Source: G965276765 sp965276825 (GTDB lineage Bacteria; Actinomycetota; Acidimicrobiia; Acidimicrobiales; Palsa-688). Taken from it: DNA of 64,000 nucleotides. Position numbers and translations under genes: made by a program. Shown piece by piece: positions 8,181 through 20,198 of the stretch; the first letter of the stretch is position 1; each line of letters begins with the position of its first letter. The stretch is taken from assembly GCA_965276825.1 (NCBI GenBank), contig OZ255630.1:186001-250000 (forward strand). The letters are read 5' to 3'. The notes under the pieces are model-generated. The model searched no databases and was not told where the DNA came from. It saw nothing but the letters and a program-made list of their open reading frames with translations.

Positions 8181-9141
8181 CCGCGACCCGTCCGTGCTGC
8201 TCGAGCAGGCCCGAGACGGTGACCGCGGCGCCGCCGGGCGGCTGCTGTCGCTCATCGAGCAGGGCGGCGAGCCGTCGAGGGAGGTGGCGAGGATCACCTT
8301 CCCGCTGAGCGCCACGATGGACCGCGTCGTGGGGATCACCGGGGCGCCGGGGGCGGGCAAGTCGACGCTGACCGACCGGCTGGTGGCCGAGGCCCGCCGC
8401 GCCGAGGCGCGCGTCGGGGTGCTGGCGGTCGACCCGTCGTCACCCTTCAGCGGCGGGGCGATCCTCGGGGACCGGGTGCGCATGGGGGCCCATGCGGGCG
8501 ATGACGGCGTGTTCATCCGGTCGATGGCCACGCGGGGCCATCTGGGCGGCCTGTCGCTGGCCGTGCCCGAGGCCATCCGCGTGCTCGGCGCGCTCGGCTT
8601 CGGCACGGTCATCGTCGAGACGGTGGGCGTCGGGCAGGTGGAGGTGGAGATCGCCGGTGCGGCCGACACCACCGTCGTGGTGGTCAACCCGGGGTGGGGC
8701 GACAGCGTCCAGGCCAGCAAGGCGGGGCTGCTCGAGATCGCGGACGTGTTCGTGATCAACAAGGCCGACCGCCAGGGCGCGGATGCGACCAGGCGCGACC
8801 TCGACGCCATGCTCGACCTCGATCCGGAGATGGGGGAATGGCGCCCGCCGATCGTGGCCACCACCGCGTCCGACGGCCTGGGCGTCGCCGAGGCGTGGGC
8901 CGCAGTCGACCGGCACTCGGTCTTCCTCAGGGGCAGTGGCGAGCTCGAGGCTCGCCGGGCCAGGCGGCTGCTCGACGAGCTCGACCGGGTGCTGCTGCGC
9001 CGGTTGGCCGCGGACCTCAGGGACCTCGCCGGCGGCGAGACGTGGGCCGAGGTCACCGGGCTGGTCGCCGGGCGGCGGCTCGATCCCGGGGACGCGGCCG
9101 ACGGCCTGGTCGCCGGCCTGAGGAGCCGTCCGGCCGAGTGA
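8173..9141 (+). CDS. meaB: MeaB/ArgK-type GTPase, chaperone of methylmalonyl-CoA mutase
   Basis: The 322-residue P-loop GTPase belongs to the MeaB/ArgK family, G-proteins that protect adenosylcobalamin-dependent acyl-CoA mutases and gate cofactor loading. Walker A is GAPGAGKS (57-64). Further support comes from VDPSSPFSGGAILGDR, the ETVGVGQVE switch region and NKAD for guanine specificity. The C-terminal helical dimerisation region is present, so it looks complete. The GTG at 8173 gives the usual N-terminus, with a helix around LLEQARDGDRGAAGRLL. A catalytic mutase subunit lies far away at 61.5 kb; the two are not in one operon. A short upstream frame overlaps the start. Confidence 0.92.
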   Translation: MRSRDPSVLLEQARDGDRGAAGRLLSLIEQGGEPSREVARITFPLSATMDRVVGITGAPGAGKSTLTDRLVAEARRAEARVGVLAVDPSSPFSGGAILGDRVRMGAHAGDDGVFIRSMATRGHLGGLSLAVPEAIRVLGALGFGTVIVETVGVGQVEVEIAGAADTTVVVVNPGWGDSVQASKAGLLEIADVFVINKADRQGADATRRDLDAMLDLDPEMGEWRPPIVATTASDGLGVAEAWAAVDRHSVFLRGSGELEARRARRLLDELDRVLLRRLAADLRDLAGGETWAEVTGLVAGRRLDPGDAADGLVAGLRSRPAE

Positions 9142-9197
9142 TGCCGAAGGGCAGGACCCAGCCCGGTTGGCGGGCGATCCGGTCCCCGGTCCCGACC

Positions 9198-9252
9198 CCC
9201 CAATTTGGGTGCCTCGATGTCGTTGAGCGACGCATGGGCACCAAGGTTGGGG
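9198..9252. repeat. 55-nt imperfect inverted repeat in the meaB-ech gap
   Basis: The arm 9198-9213 (CCCCAATTTGGGTGCC) pairs with 9237-9252 (GGCACCAAGGTTGGGG). All but one of 16 positions pair, if two G-U wobbles are allowed. A smaller stem (ATG..CGT with ACG-CAT) can form in the 23-nt loop. No T-run follows on either strand, so it is not a canonical intrinsic terminator. Just downstream, CCCCACGACGGCCCC occurs twice. Confidence 0.6.
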
Positions 9253-9359
9253 TGCGGCCGTCGGAGCCGCCCCACGACGGCCCCCTCGGAGTCGCCCCAC
9301 GACGGCCCCACGGTGGCCGCGAGGGGCCGCGCCAGGGGGCCGGCCGCTACGGTCGAGCC

Positions 9360-10136
9360 GTGACCGAGGCCTTCGTCCATGTCGACCGGCGACCCGACGG
9401 CGTCGCTCTCGTGACCCTCGACCGGCCCAAGGCCAACGCCCTCTCGGTCGAGCTGCTGGCCGAGCTCGAGGCGCGGGTCGCCGACCTGGAGGCCGACCTC
9501 CCCGGGGCGGTCGTGGTGTGGGGCGGCCCGAGGATCTTCGCCGCCGGCGCCGACATCGCCGGCTTCGGGGGTCCCGTCGAGGCGGCCGCCTACGCCGCGC
9601 AGTTCCGGCGGACCTTCGACGCGGTCGCCGGGCTCCCTCGGACGGTGATCGCGGCGATCCGCGGGTACGCGCTCGGCGGTGGCTGTGAGCTGGCGCTCGC
9701 CTGTGACCTCCGGGTGGCGGCCGACGACGCCAAGCTCGGCCAGCCCGAGATCCTCCTCGGCATCGTCCCGGGCGCCGGGGGAACGCAACGGCTGCCGCGT
9801 CTGATCGGGCCCTCGAGGGCCAAGGACCTGATCCTCACCGGTCGACAGGTGGGCGCCGCCGAGGCGGAGCGCATCGGCCTGGTCGACCGGGTCGCGGCTC
9901 CCGACGCCACCCTCGACGTGGCCCTCGCGCTGGCCGCGTCCCTGGCCGCCGGTCCGCTGATCGCCCAGGCGCACGCCAAGGCCCTGGTCGACGCCGGCGC
10001 CGATCGGACCCTGGCCGAGGGCCTCGACCTCGAGACGAGGTCGTTCGTCGAGCTGTTCGACACGGCGGACGCGGCGACCGGCGTGGCGTCGTTCCTCGCC
10101 CACGGGCCCGGCCGGGCCACCTTCGAGGGACGCTGA
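9360..10136 (+). CDS. enoyl-CoA hydratase/isomerase (crotonase family)
   Basis: This is a 258-residue crotonase-fold enzyme. The oxyanion-hole segment AAGADIAGF and the region ALGGGCELALACD with Glu110, followed by LGQPEILLGIVPGAGGTQRLPR with Glu130, match the two catalytic glutamates of true enoyl-CoA hydratases. Hydration of 2-enoyl-CoA in fatty-acid or branched-chain amino acid breakdown is therefore likely; chain-length preference is unknown. The GTG at 9360 is preceded by TACGGT (9348-9353) with a six-base gap, consistent with a leaderless transcript. The longer open frame upstream is antisense-like, overlapping meaB, and was not used. The gene is convergent with glgP, with only seven bases between the stop codons. 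Confidence 0.9.
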   Translation: MTEAFVHVDRRPDGVALVTLDRPKANALSVELLAELEARVADLEADLPGAVVVWGGPRIFAAGADIAGFGGPVEAAAYAAQFRRTFDAVAGLPRTVIAAIRGYALGGGCELALACDLRVAADDAKLGQPEILLGIVPGAGGTQRLPRLIGPSRAKDLILTGRQVGAAEAERIGLVDRVAAPDATLDVALALAASLAAGPLIAQAHAKALVDAGADRTLAEGLDLETRSFVELFDTADAATGVASFLAHGPGRATFEGR

Positions 10137-10143
10137 ACGGCGC

Positions 10144-12687
10144 TCAGCCCCAGGCCACGCAGCCCATCTCGACCGGCGTGGCCAGATCCGGGTGGGCCGG
10201 CAGCACGCGTACGGTGAAGCCGTGCCGGCCGGCGCGGTCGCAGGTGAAGCGCCCGCCGTAGCGCAACGACGCCGGCGCCCGGCCCGGCCCGATCAGGTCC
10301 AGGCAGACGACCTCGGTGCCGGTGAGCTCGTCGTTGGCCGCCACCTGTCCGTGGATCACCTCGACGGACACGTCCGCGGCGGTCAGCTTGCCGAGCACCA
10401 CCTCGGCGGTGACCCTGCGGGTGTCGCCCAGGTCGACGGCGGAGGGGACCTGGCCGTCCTCCACGTCGACGCCGACGACGGACACGCCGGGCCACGCCGC
10501 GATGGTGTCGTGCTTCCACGCCGAGAGGGCCCTCGCGGCGCGGTAGCCTTCGGCCGCCACCGCGACCGACCGCATGGCCACGGGCTCGTACATGTCGGTC
10601 ACGTAGTCGCGCACCATCCTCGACGCCAGCACCCTCGGCCCGAGCGAGCGCAGCGACTCCTTGATCCGGTTGACCCACTCCCGCGGAAACCGGCCTCCCC
10701 TGCGGTCGTAGTAGAGGGGCACGACCTGGCGCTCCAGGATGTCGAAGAGGTTGTCGGCCTCGATCTCGTCGTTGCGCTCGAGGTCGTCGGCGCCGTGGGC
10801 CGACGGGATCGCCCACCCGTTGGTGCCGTTGAACATCTCGTCCCACCAGCCGTCGAGGATCGAGCAGTTGAGGGCGCCGTTGAGCGCGGCCTTCTCGCCG
10901 CTCGTGCCGCTCGCCTCCATCGGGCGCCTCGGCGTGTTGAGCCAGACGTCGCTGCCCTGGTACAGGGTGCGGGCGACGGAGATGTCGTAGTCCTCGACGA
11001 AGGTGATGCGGTGCCGCACGGCCGGGTCACGCGAGAAGCGCACCAGCCGGCTGATCATCTCCTTGCCGATCTCGTCGGCCGGATGGGCCTTGCCGGCGAA
11101 CACCAGCTGCAGGGGGCGCGCCTCGTCGAGCAGCAGGGCCTTCAGCCGCTCGGGCTGGGAGAGCAGGAGGGTGGCCCGCTTGTAGGAGGCGAAGCGGCGG
11201 GCGAACCCGACGATCAGGTACCTGGGGTCGAGCACGTCGTCGACCCAGGACGTCTCGGTGGCGGCCACGCCCGACGCCCGCAACGCCTTGCGCAGCCGGT
11301 CCCTCACCACCTCCACGAGGGCCTCCCTGCCCTGCTCGCGCACCCGCCACACCTCGTCGTCGCGGGCGTCGACGATGCCCTGCCACTCCTCGGCGCCGGC
11401 CTCGTCCCACGCCGGCGAGACGTACTTGGAGAGCAGGTCGTCCATCTCCGAGCTGACCCAGGTGCGTCCGTGGACGCCGTTGGTCACCGAGGTGATCGGC
11501 GTCTCCTCGGCGGGCACGGGCGGCCACAGCGCCTGGAACATCTCCCGGCTGGTGGCGCCGTGGAGCTTGGCCACCCCGTTGGACTTGGCGGCCAGGCGCA
11601 GCCCCATCACGGCCATGTTGAACGGGGCGTCGGCCACCTCGTCGGGGAAGTGGCCGAGCTCCATCAGCGTGTCGATGCTCACGCCCACCTCGCGGGCCCA
11701 GCCCGAGAAGTACCGCTCCATCAGGTCCCGGCCGAAGCGGTCGATCCCGGCCGGCACCGGCGTGTGGGTGGTGAAGATGGTCCCGGAACGCGCCGCCTCG
11801 ACGGCCTCGGGCCAGGTCAGGCCGCCGGTGGTCATCAGGCTGCGGATCCGCTCCAGGCCGAGGAAGCCGGCGTGGCCCTCGTTGGTGTGGAACACCTGGG
11901 TGGCCGCGCCGACCGCCTCGAGCGCCCGCACGCCGCCGATGCCGAGGAGGATCTCCTGCTGGATCCGGTGCTCGGTGCCCCCGCCGTAGAGCCGGTCGGT
12001 CACGCCCCGCAGCTCGTCGTCGTTGGCCTCGATGTCCGCGTCGAGGAGGTAGAGCCTGACGCGACCGACCTCGGCCAGCCAGATCTGCGCAGAGAGGGGC
12101 CGGCCGGCCAGGTCGACCTCGACGGTGGCGCCCTCCACCAGCCGCAGGGCCATGCCGTGGGGGTCGAGCAGCGGGTAGCGCTCCTCCTGCCAGCCGTCGC
12201 CGTTGAGGTGCTGGCGGAAGTACCCCATCCGGTACATCAGCCCGATCCCGGTGAGGGGCACCCCGAGGCCGCTGGCTGCCTTCAGGTGGTCGCCGGCGAG
12301 GACCCCGAGGCCGCCCGAGTACTGGGGAAGCGCCTCGGCGATCCCGAACTCCGGGGAGAAGTAGGCGACGGCCTCGAGGGGGCTGTCGCCCCGATTCTGG
12401 AACCAGCGTCGCGCCGCCCGGTACCGGCCGAGCTCGTCGTGCATCTCGCTCACGAAGCCGAGGAAGGCCGGGTCGGCGGCGAGGGCCTCGAGGCGGCGGC
12501 GGTCGACCAGGCTGAGCAGGCGCACCGGATCGTGGAAGGAGAGCTCCCAGATCTGCGGGTCGACCCAGCGGAACAGGTCACGGGTCCGCTCGTCCCACGA
12601 CCAGCGCAGGTTGAACGCCAGATCCCCGAGGGGTGCGAGCGGCTCGGGGAGACGGGCGCGGACGGTGAAGCTTCGCAGAGCTCGCAT
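10144..12687 (-). CDS. glgP: alpha-glucan (glycogen/maltodextrin) phosphorylase, GT35
   Basis: The 847-residue phosphorylase releases glucose 1-phosphate from the non-reducing ends of alpha-1,4-glucans using pyridoxal phosphate. The N-terminal stretch (LAFNLRWSWDERTRDLF) is the DUF3417-type start of the actinobacterial branch. SPEFGIAEALPQYSGGLGVLAGDHLK and the PLP-site motif EASGTSGEKAALNGALN with its lysine are intact. The ATG at 12687 follows TACCGT (12699-12694) by six bases, indicating a leaderless message. An open frame extends further upstream to 13053, but it would run antisense through glgE and was rejected. It is divergent from the glgE operon, so synthesis and breakdown of the same glucan share one control region. 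Confidence 0.93.
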   Translation of the reverse strand: MRALRSFTVRARLPEPLAPLGDLAFNLRWSWDERTRDLFRWVDPQIWELSFHDPVRLLSLVDRRRLEALAADPAFLGFVSEMHDELGRYRAARRWFQNRGDSPLEAVAYFSPEFGIAEALPQYSGGLGVLAGDHLKAASGLGVPLTGIGLMYRMGYFRQHLNGDGWQEERYPLLDPHGMALRLVEGATVEVDLAGRPLSAQIWLAEVGRVRLYLLDADIEANDDELRGVTDRLYGGGTEHRIQQEILLGIGGVRALEAVGAATQVFHTNEGHAGFLGLERIRSLMTTGGLTWPEAVEAARSGTIFTTHTPVPAGIDRFGRDLMERYFSGWAREVGVSIDTLMELGHFPDEVADAPFNMAVMGLRLAAKSNGVAKLHGATSREMFQALWPPVPAEETPITSVTNGVHGRTWVSSEMDDLLSKYVSPAWDEAGAEEWQGIVDARDDEVWRVREQGREALVEVVRDRLRKALRASGVAATETSWVDDVLDPRYLIVGFARRFASYKRATLLLSQPERLKALLLDEARPLQLVFAGKAHPADEIGKEMISRLVRFSRDPAVRHRITFVEDYDISVARTLYQGSDVWLNTPRRPMEASGTSGEKAALNGALNCSILDGWWDEMFNGTNGWAIPSAHGADDLERNDEIEADNLFDILERQVVPLYYDRRGGRFPREWVNRIKESLRSLGPRVLASRMVRDYVTDMYEPVAMRSVAVAAEGYRAARALSAWKHDTIAAWPGVSVVGVDVEDGQVPSAVDLGDTRRVTAEVVLGKLTAADVSVEVIHGQVAANDELTGTEVVCLDLIGPGRAPASLRYGGRFTCDRAGRHGFTVRVLPAHPDLATPVEMGCVAWG

Positions 12688-12742
12688 TCGATCACGGTAG
12701 GTGAGGCGCGCACCCGGCACCGGACCTCGTAGCTTCGTGGGC
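12688..12742. promoter_or_regulatory. divergent promoter region glgP / glgE
   Basis: The start codons of glgP (12687) and glgE (12743) are 55 bp apart. A -10-like TACCGT (12699-12694, minus) and TAGCTT (12730-12735, plus) sit six and seven bases before their start codons. The -35 regions must therefore overlap head to head within about 30 bp, so coordinated or mutually exclusive expression is likely. Confidence 0.6.
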
Positions 12743-14676
12743 GTGACGGGCCGCATCGTGATCGACGACATCCACCCGAGGACCCCCGACGCCGGCCTGC
12801 CGGCCAAGGCGGTGGTGGGGGAGGGCGTGACAGTGAGCGCGGTGGTCTTCAAGGACGGCCACGACGTCCTCGCGGCCAGGGCCCAGCTCTTCGCCGAAGG
12901 TGAGCCCACTGCGGACGCCGTCGCCGAGCTGACCGGTGACCGGGTCGACCGGTGGACGGGGACCCTCACCCCGACCAGGCTCGGTCGCCACCAACTCGTC
13001 GTGCAGGCGTGGACCGACCGGCACGCCACCTGGGCGCAGCGGGTGCGGGCCAAGCTCGACGCCGGTCAGGACCTCGGGATCGAGATCCTCGACGGCGCGG
13101 CCCTGCTCGACTCCGCCGGTGGCCGCCGGGTGCCGGCCCTCGCCGGCGCCCTCGACGCCCTCGCCGACGACTCCGCTCCCGACGAGGCGCGCGTCGCGCC
13201 GGCCCTCGCCGGCGCCGTCCACGACCTCCTGGCGGGGTCCGAGCACGCCGTCGACCTCACCGTCGCCGCGCCGAAGCCGCTGTGGGTCGACCGTGAGCGG
13301 GCGGCGGTCGGCGCCTGGTACGAGCTGTTCCCCCGCTCCCACGGCGGCTTCGACGGGACCGCCGAGCGGGTCCCCGAGGTGGCGGCCATGGGCTTCGACG
13401 TGCTCTACCTCCCGCCCGTCCACCCGATCGGCTCCTCGCACCGCAAGGGCCGCAACAACACGCTGGTCGCCGGACCCGACGACCCCGGGAGCCCGTGGGC
13501 CATCGGCTCGGCCGACGGCGGCCACCTGGCCGTGCACCCCGACCTCGGCAGCCTCGCCGACTTCGACCGCCTGGTCGCCACCGTCGAGGCCCACGGCATG
13601 GAGGTCGCCCTCGACTACGCCCTCAACTGCTCGCCCGACCATCCCTGGGTCCGCGAGCATCCCGAGTGGTTCCACCACCGGGCCGACGGGTCGATCGCCT
13701 ACGCGGAGAACCCCCCGAAGAAGTACCAGGACATCTACCCGCTCAACTTCTGGCCCGAGCGCGATGCCGACCGGGTGGCGCTGTGGCGGGCCTGCAAGGA
13801 CATCGTCGACCACTGGATCCGCCACGGCGTGGCCATCTTCCGGGTCGACAACCCCCACACCAAGCCGATCGCCTTCTGGGAGTGGTTGATCCCCGCCGTG
13901 CAGGCCGAGCACCCCGAGATCGTGTTCCTGGCCGAGGCCTTCACCCGCCCGAGGGTGATGGAGAAGCTGGCCGCCATCGGCTTCTCCCAGAGCTACACGT
14001 ACTTCACGTGGCGCACCGAGCGCGACGGGCCCGAGGGCCTCTGGGCCTACATGGAGACCCTGACCGGGGGCTCGGCCGTCGACTACCTCCGGCCCAACCT
14101 CTGGCCCAACACCCCCGACATCCTGGCCGGACCGCTGCGCAACGGGCCCCCGGCGGCCTTCGCCACCCGGCTGGTGCTCGCCGCCACCCTGTCGCCTTCC
14201 TACGGCATCTACAGCGGCTTCGAGCTCTACGAGAACCAGCCTGCGTCGGCCGACAACGAGGAGTACCTCAACTCGGAGAAGTACGAGATCAAGGCGCGCG
14301 ACTTCGACCGGCCCGGCACCCTCGCCCCGCTCGTCACCACGCTCAACACCGTGCGCCGTCGGCACCCGGCGCTGCGCCAGCTCCCCAACCTGGTGCTGCA
14401 CCCGACGACCAACCCGCAGCTCTTCGCCTACTCCAAGGTCAACGACGACGGGACCGACGCCGTGCTGGTCGTCGTCACCCTCGATCCCCTCGGCGTGGCC
14501 GAGGGCGCCGTCCACCTCGACCTCGAGGCGCTCGGGCTGCCGATCGACCGTCCCTACACGGTGCTCGACGAGCTCTCCGGCGACCGGTACATCTGGAGCG
14601 GCGCCGATCCCTTCGTCCGCCTGGAGCCATGGGCGCGCGTCGCCCACGTCATCGACCTGCGCGTCGAGAGGGACCG

Positions 14677-14680
<4 letters not shown>
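12743..14680 (+). CDS. glgE: alpha-1,4-glucan:maltose-1-phosphate maltosyltransferase (GH13_3)
   Basis: GlgE transfers maltose from maltose 1-phosphate to the non-reducing end of an alpha-1,4-glucan, and this 645-residue protein has the complete architecture. It has an N-terminal beta/helical domain to about residue 185, a GH13 barrel and a C-terminal beta domain. The nucleophile is Asp369 in FRVDNPHTKP, the acid/base Glu398 in FLAEAF and the third carboxylate probably Asp459 in NTPDIL. The 29-residue spacing between the first two equals that in characterised GlgE. The GTG at 12743 lies seven bases after a TAGCTT hexamer; a GTG two codons earlier is an alternative. It is first of a four-gene operon with treS, mak and glgB. 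Confidence 0.95.
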
Positions 14681-16420
<1,740 letters not shown>

Positions 16421-16428
<8 letters not shown>

Positions 16429-17797
16429 GGCCCCCGAAGGACTCGTCGAGCTGCTCCCCGCGTACCTGGCCCGGCAACGCTGGTACGCCGGCGCGGGGGA
16501 GCCCGACCCGGCCACCATCGAGGTGGTCGACGCCGGCCCGCTCTGCACGACCGGCGACGGGCACCACCTCCTGCACTGGCTCCTGGTCCGGGTCGGCACC
16601 GACCTCTACCAGCTGCTGGTGGGCCAGCGGCCCCTCGGCGAGCCGGCCGACTTCCTCAACGCCCACGAGGGCGCGTCGATCGGCACCCACGGCGGCGTCT
16701 ACTACTACGACGGCACGCTCGACCCCGAGCTCTCCCTCGAGCTGCTCGCGGTCGTGACCGCCGGCGTCGAGCTCGCCAACTGGGTCCGACCGATCGGCGT
16801 CGAGCAGTCCAACACCTCCCTGGTCTTCGACGACCGGATCATCGTCAAGCTGTTCCGCCGCCTCGGCGAAGGCCCCAACCCGGACGTGGTGGTGACCAAC
16901 GCCCTGGCCACGGCGGGCTTCGACCACGTCGCCGCGCCCGTCGCCACCTGGAGGTCGGGCGGCCGGGACCTGGCCTTCGCCCAGCGGTTCCTCGCCGGGG
17001 GGACCGAGGGCTGGGCCCTCGCCCTGACCTCGCTGCGGGACCTCTACAACGGTGACATCGACGCTCCCGACGAGGCCGGTGGCGACTTTGCCGGCGAGGC
17101 GCGCCGGCTCGGACGGGTCACCGCCGAGCTGCACCTCGCCATGAGCGAGGTGTGGGGCTCCGACGCCGAGCGACTCCGCACCGGCGACTGGGCGGCCCTC
17201 GTCGACGACATCGAGCGCCGCCTGCGCCCCCTCGCCGCCCGCCCCTCCTCCGACGCCGAGGACTCCGAGACCGACGCCGCCGCACCCACGGTGGTCACCG
17301 CCGACGCCGTCGATGCGGCGATGGCCGCCCTCAGGGACGCCACCGACCCGGGGCCCGCCCAGCGGGTCCACGGCGACTACCACCTCGGACAGGTCATGCG
17401 CACCGACGGCGGCTGGTACGTCCTCGACTTCGAAGGGGAGCCGGCCAGGGCGTCCGACGAGCGCCTGCGCCCGGCGTCACCGCTCAAGGACGTCACCGGC
17501 ATGCTCCGCTCCATCGACTACGCCGCCCGCTTCGCCCTCGGGGAGCGGTCCGAGCCGGCGCTGGCCGCCAGAGCGGACGCCTGGGAGGCCCACAACCGCG
17601 ACGCCTTCCTCGCGGGGTACCGTGCCACGGCGGGGGTCGGGTCCCTGATCCCGTCCGGCGCGCCGTTCCACCTGGCGCTTTCGGCCTACGAGCTCGACAA
17701 GGCCCTCTACGAGCTCGACTACGAGCGGTCCTACCGGCCGACCTGGGCGGCGATCCCCGCCGGCGCCATCACCAGGATCGTCGCCCGCCTCTCGTGA
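16421..17797 (+). CDS. mak: maltokinase (maltose 1-kinase)
   Basis: The 458-residue maltokinase phosphorylates maltose at C1 with ATP to supply the GlgE donor. The aminoglycoside-phosphotransferase-like motif VHGDYHLGQVM, followed by VLDFEGEP, supplies the catalytic Asp and the metal-binding Asp. PLKDVTGMLRSIDYA is typical of Mak/Pep2. An acidic, Asp/Glu/Ala-rich stretch near residues 270-290 interrupts the kinase fold, as a surface loop. The ATG at 16421 overlaps the treS stop by eight bases, indicating translational coupling. The order glgE-treS-mak-glgB gives the full trehalose-to-glucan route in one transcript. Confidence 0.92.
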
Positions 17798-17904
17798 CGC
17801 GTCCCGCCCGTCCCACCGATGCCGCCCGCCAACCGGCGCGGTCGTTCCCACCAGCGCCGTCGTCCGCCGGCGCGGTCGCACCCCACCAAGGAGCACCCTG
17901 AGCG

Positions 17905-20145
17905 ATGACGACCCTCGCCGACGCCGAGATCGACCTGATCGCCGCCGGCCACCACAGTGACCCGCACCGCGTCCTTGGACGTCACGGCGGGGTGGTGCGG
18001 GCCCTGCGGCCCGACGCCGACGCCGTCGACCTCGTCGTCGGCGACACGCGCACCCCGATGCTGCGGCGCCATCCCGGTGGTGTCTGGGAGGCGCCGATCG
18101 ACGGCGACGCAGCGACGTACCGCTTCGAGGTGCGCGCCGGATCGTCCACCTTCGCCGTCGACGATCCCTACCGGTCGTGGCCGACGCTCGGGGACCTCGA
18201 CCTCCACCTCTTCGGCGAGGGCCGCCACCGCCGCCTCTGGGAGGTGCTCGGGGCGCACCCCCGGATCCACGACGGGATGAGCGGGGTGTCCTTCGCCGTC
18301 TGGGCGCCGAACGCCAGGGCGGTGCGGGTCGTGGGCGACTGGAACGGGTGGGACGGGCGCGTGCACCCCATGCGGTCGCTCGGGTCGTCGGGGGTCTGGG
18401 AGCTGTTCGTCCCGGGCGTGGCCGCCGGCCAGCGCTACAAGTACGAGATCGTGGGCGCCGACGGGCACCTGGTGCTCAAGACCGACCCGATGGCGTTCGC
18501 CATGGAGGTCCCGCCCGATACGGCCAGCATCGTGGCCGACCGGCCCGCCCACCGCTGGACCGACGACGCCTGGTTGGCCCGGAGGTCGAAGACCGACCTG
18601 CTCGCCTCGCCGATGTCGGTCTACGAGCTGCACGTCGGATCGTGGCGCCACACCGACGACGGCCACGGGGGACGCCGGCCGCTCACCTACCTGGAGCTGG
18701 CCGACGAGCTGCCCGACTACCTGACCGGGCTCGGCTTCACCCACGTCGAGCTCATGCCCATCGCCGAGCACCCCTTCAGCGGCTCGTGGGGCTACCAGGT
18801 GTCCGGCTACTACGCGCCGACGTCGCGCTTCGGGAGCCCCGACGACCTGCGGGCGCTGATCGACGCCCTCCACGCCCGCGACATCGGCGTGATCGTGGAC
18901 TGGGTGCCCGCCCACTTCCCGAAGGACGCCTTCGCGCTGGCCCGCTTCGACGGCACCGCGCTCTACGAGCACGAGGACCCCCGGCTCGGCACCCAGCCCG
19001 ACTGGGGCACGCTCGTGTTCAACTTCGGGCGCAACGAGGTCAGGAACTTCCTCGTGGCCAACGCCCTCTACTGGATCGAGCAGTACCACGTCGACGCGCT
19101 GCGCGTCGACGCCGTGGCCTCCATGCTCTACCTCGACTACTCCCGCGAGCCCGGCCAGTGGGTCCCCAACGAGTTCGGGGGCCGCGAGAACCTGTCAGCG
19201 GTGGCCTTCCTCCGCGAGGTCAACGAGGCCGTCTTCGGCGCCTACCCCGGCGCGACGGTCATCGCCGAGGAGTCCACCGCGTGGCCGGGCGTGTCGCGGC
19301 CCACCTACCTCGGCGGCCTCGGCTTCGGGTTCAAGTGGAACATGGGATGGATGCACGACACCCTCGGGTACTTCAGCGAGAACCCGCTGTACCGCAGCTA
19401 CCACCACGGCGAGCTCACCTTCGGGCTGATCTACGCGTGGACGGAGAACTTCGTGCTCCCGCTCTCCCACGACGAGGTGGTGCACGGCAAGGGCTCGCTG
19501 CTAACCAAGATGCCGGGTGACCGCTGGCAGCAGCTCGCCAACCTGCGCGCCCTGTACGCGTGGATGTGGGCCCATCCCGGCAAGCAGATGCTCTTCATGG
19601 GTGCCGAGCTGGCCCCCGAGCGGGAGTGGAACCACGACGCCGAGCTCGACTGGTGGATCCGCGACGAGTGGCCCGAGCACCGCAAGGTCGGCGACCTGCT
19701 GGCCGGCCTCAACCTGGCCTACCGCCAGCACCCGGCCCTCTGGGAGCGCGACGCCAGCTCGGACGGCTTCGAGTGGATCGACGCCAGCGACACCGCCGGC
19801 AGCGTGCTGTCGTTCGTGCGCTGGGGGACACGCGCCCAGGCCCCCCAGACTGCAGGGGACGCCGGCCCCACGTGGCCCGCGGTGGCCCCGGCGCCGGCGC
19901 CGGCGGCGCCCCCCGTGGTGTGCATCGCCAACCTGACACCGGTGCCCAGGCACGGCTACCGGGTGGGCCTGCCGTCCTCGGGCCGCTGGGTCGAGCTGGT
20001 CAACACCGACGCCGTCGAGTGGGGCGGCAGCGGGGTCGGCAACCTGGGCGCGGTCGAAGCGGACCAGACCCCGTGGCACGGCCAGCCCTCGTCGGCCGAG
20101 ATCACCCTGCCGCCGCTCGGGGTGCTCTGGCTCACGCCGGGCTAG
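17905..20145 (+). CDS. glgB: 1,4-alpha-glucan branching enzyme (GH13_9)
   Basis: GlgB introduces alpha-1,6 branches into the glucan made by GlgE. The 746-residue protein has an extended N-terminal region (two beta domains, CBM48-type from about residue 120), a GH13 barrel and a C-terminal beta domain. The nucleophile is Asp402 (LRVDAVASMLYLDYSR) and the acid/base Glu455 (IAEES), a 53-residue spacing identical to the Mycobacterium enzyme; LSHDEVVHGKGS gives the third carboxylate. An Ala/Pro-rich insertion (PAVAPAPAPAAPP, about 655-670) lies in the C-terminal domain. ATG at 17905; a GGAG lies 15 bases upstream (17886-17889). The 107-bp gap after mak contains no gene. Confidence 0.94.
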   Translation: MTTLADAEIDLIAAGHHSDPHRVLGRHGGVVRALRPDADAVDLVVGDTRTPMLRRHPGGVWEAPIDGDAATYRFEVRAGSSTFAVDDPYRSWPTLGDLDLHLFGEGRHRRLWEVLGAHPRIHDGMSGVSFAVWAPNARAVRVVGDWNGWDGRVHPMRSLGSSGVWELFVPGVAAGQRYKYEIVGADGHLVLKTDPMAFAMEVPPDTASIVADRPAHRWTDDAWLARRSKTDLLASPMSVYELHVGSWRHTDDGHGGRRPLTYLELADELPDYLTGLGFTHVELMPIAEHPFSGSWGYQVSGYYAPTSRFGSPDDLRALIDALHARDIGVIVDWVPAHFPKDAFALARFDGTALYEHEDPRLGTQPDWGTLVFNFGRNEVRNFLVANALYWIEQYHVDALRVDAVASMLYLDYSREPGQWVPNEFGGRENLSAVAFLREVNEAVFGAYPGATVIAEESTAWPGVSRPTYLGGLGFGFKWNMGWMHDTLGYFSENPLYRSYHHGELTFGLIYAWTENFVLPLSHDEVVHGKGSLLTKMPGDRWQQLANLRALYAWMWAHPGKQMLFMGAELAPEREWNHDAELDWWIRDEWPEHRKVGDLLAGLNLAYRQHPALWERDASSDGFEWIDASDTAGSVLSFVRWGTRAQAPQTAGDAGPTWPAVAPAPAPAAPPVVCIANLTPVPRHGYRVGLPSSGRWVELVNTDAVEWGGSGVGNLGAVEADQTPWHGQPSSAEITLPPLGVLWLTPG

Positions 20146-20198
20146 CTCGGGGCTCAGCGCTTCTCGGGGCTCAGCGCCCGGGCCCGGGCTCAGCGATT

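Noticed and set aside
12688..13053. Extension of glgP to an earlier start
   Set aside because: It would run antisense through the glgE start; the ATG at 12687 has the family N-terminus and a close -10-like hexamer.
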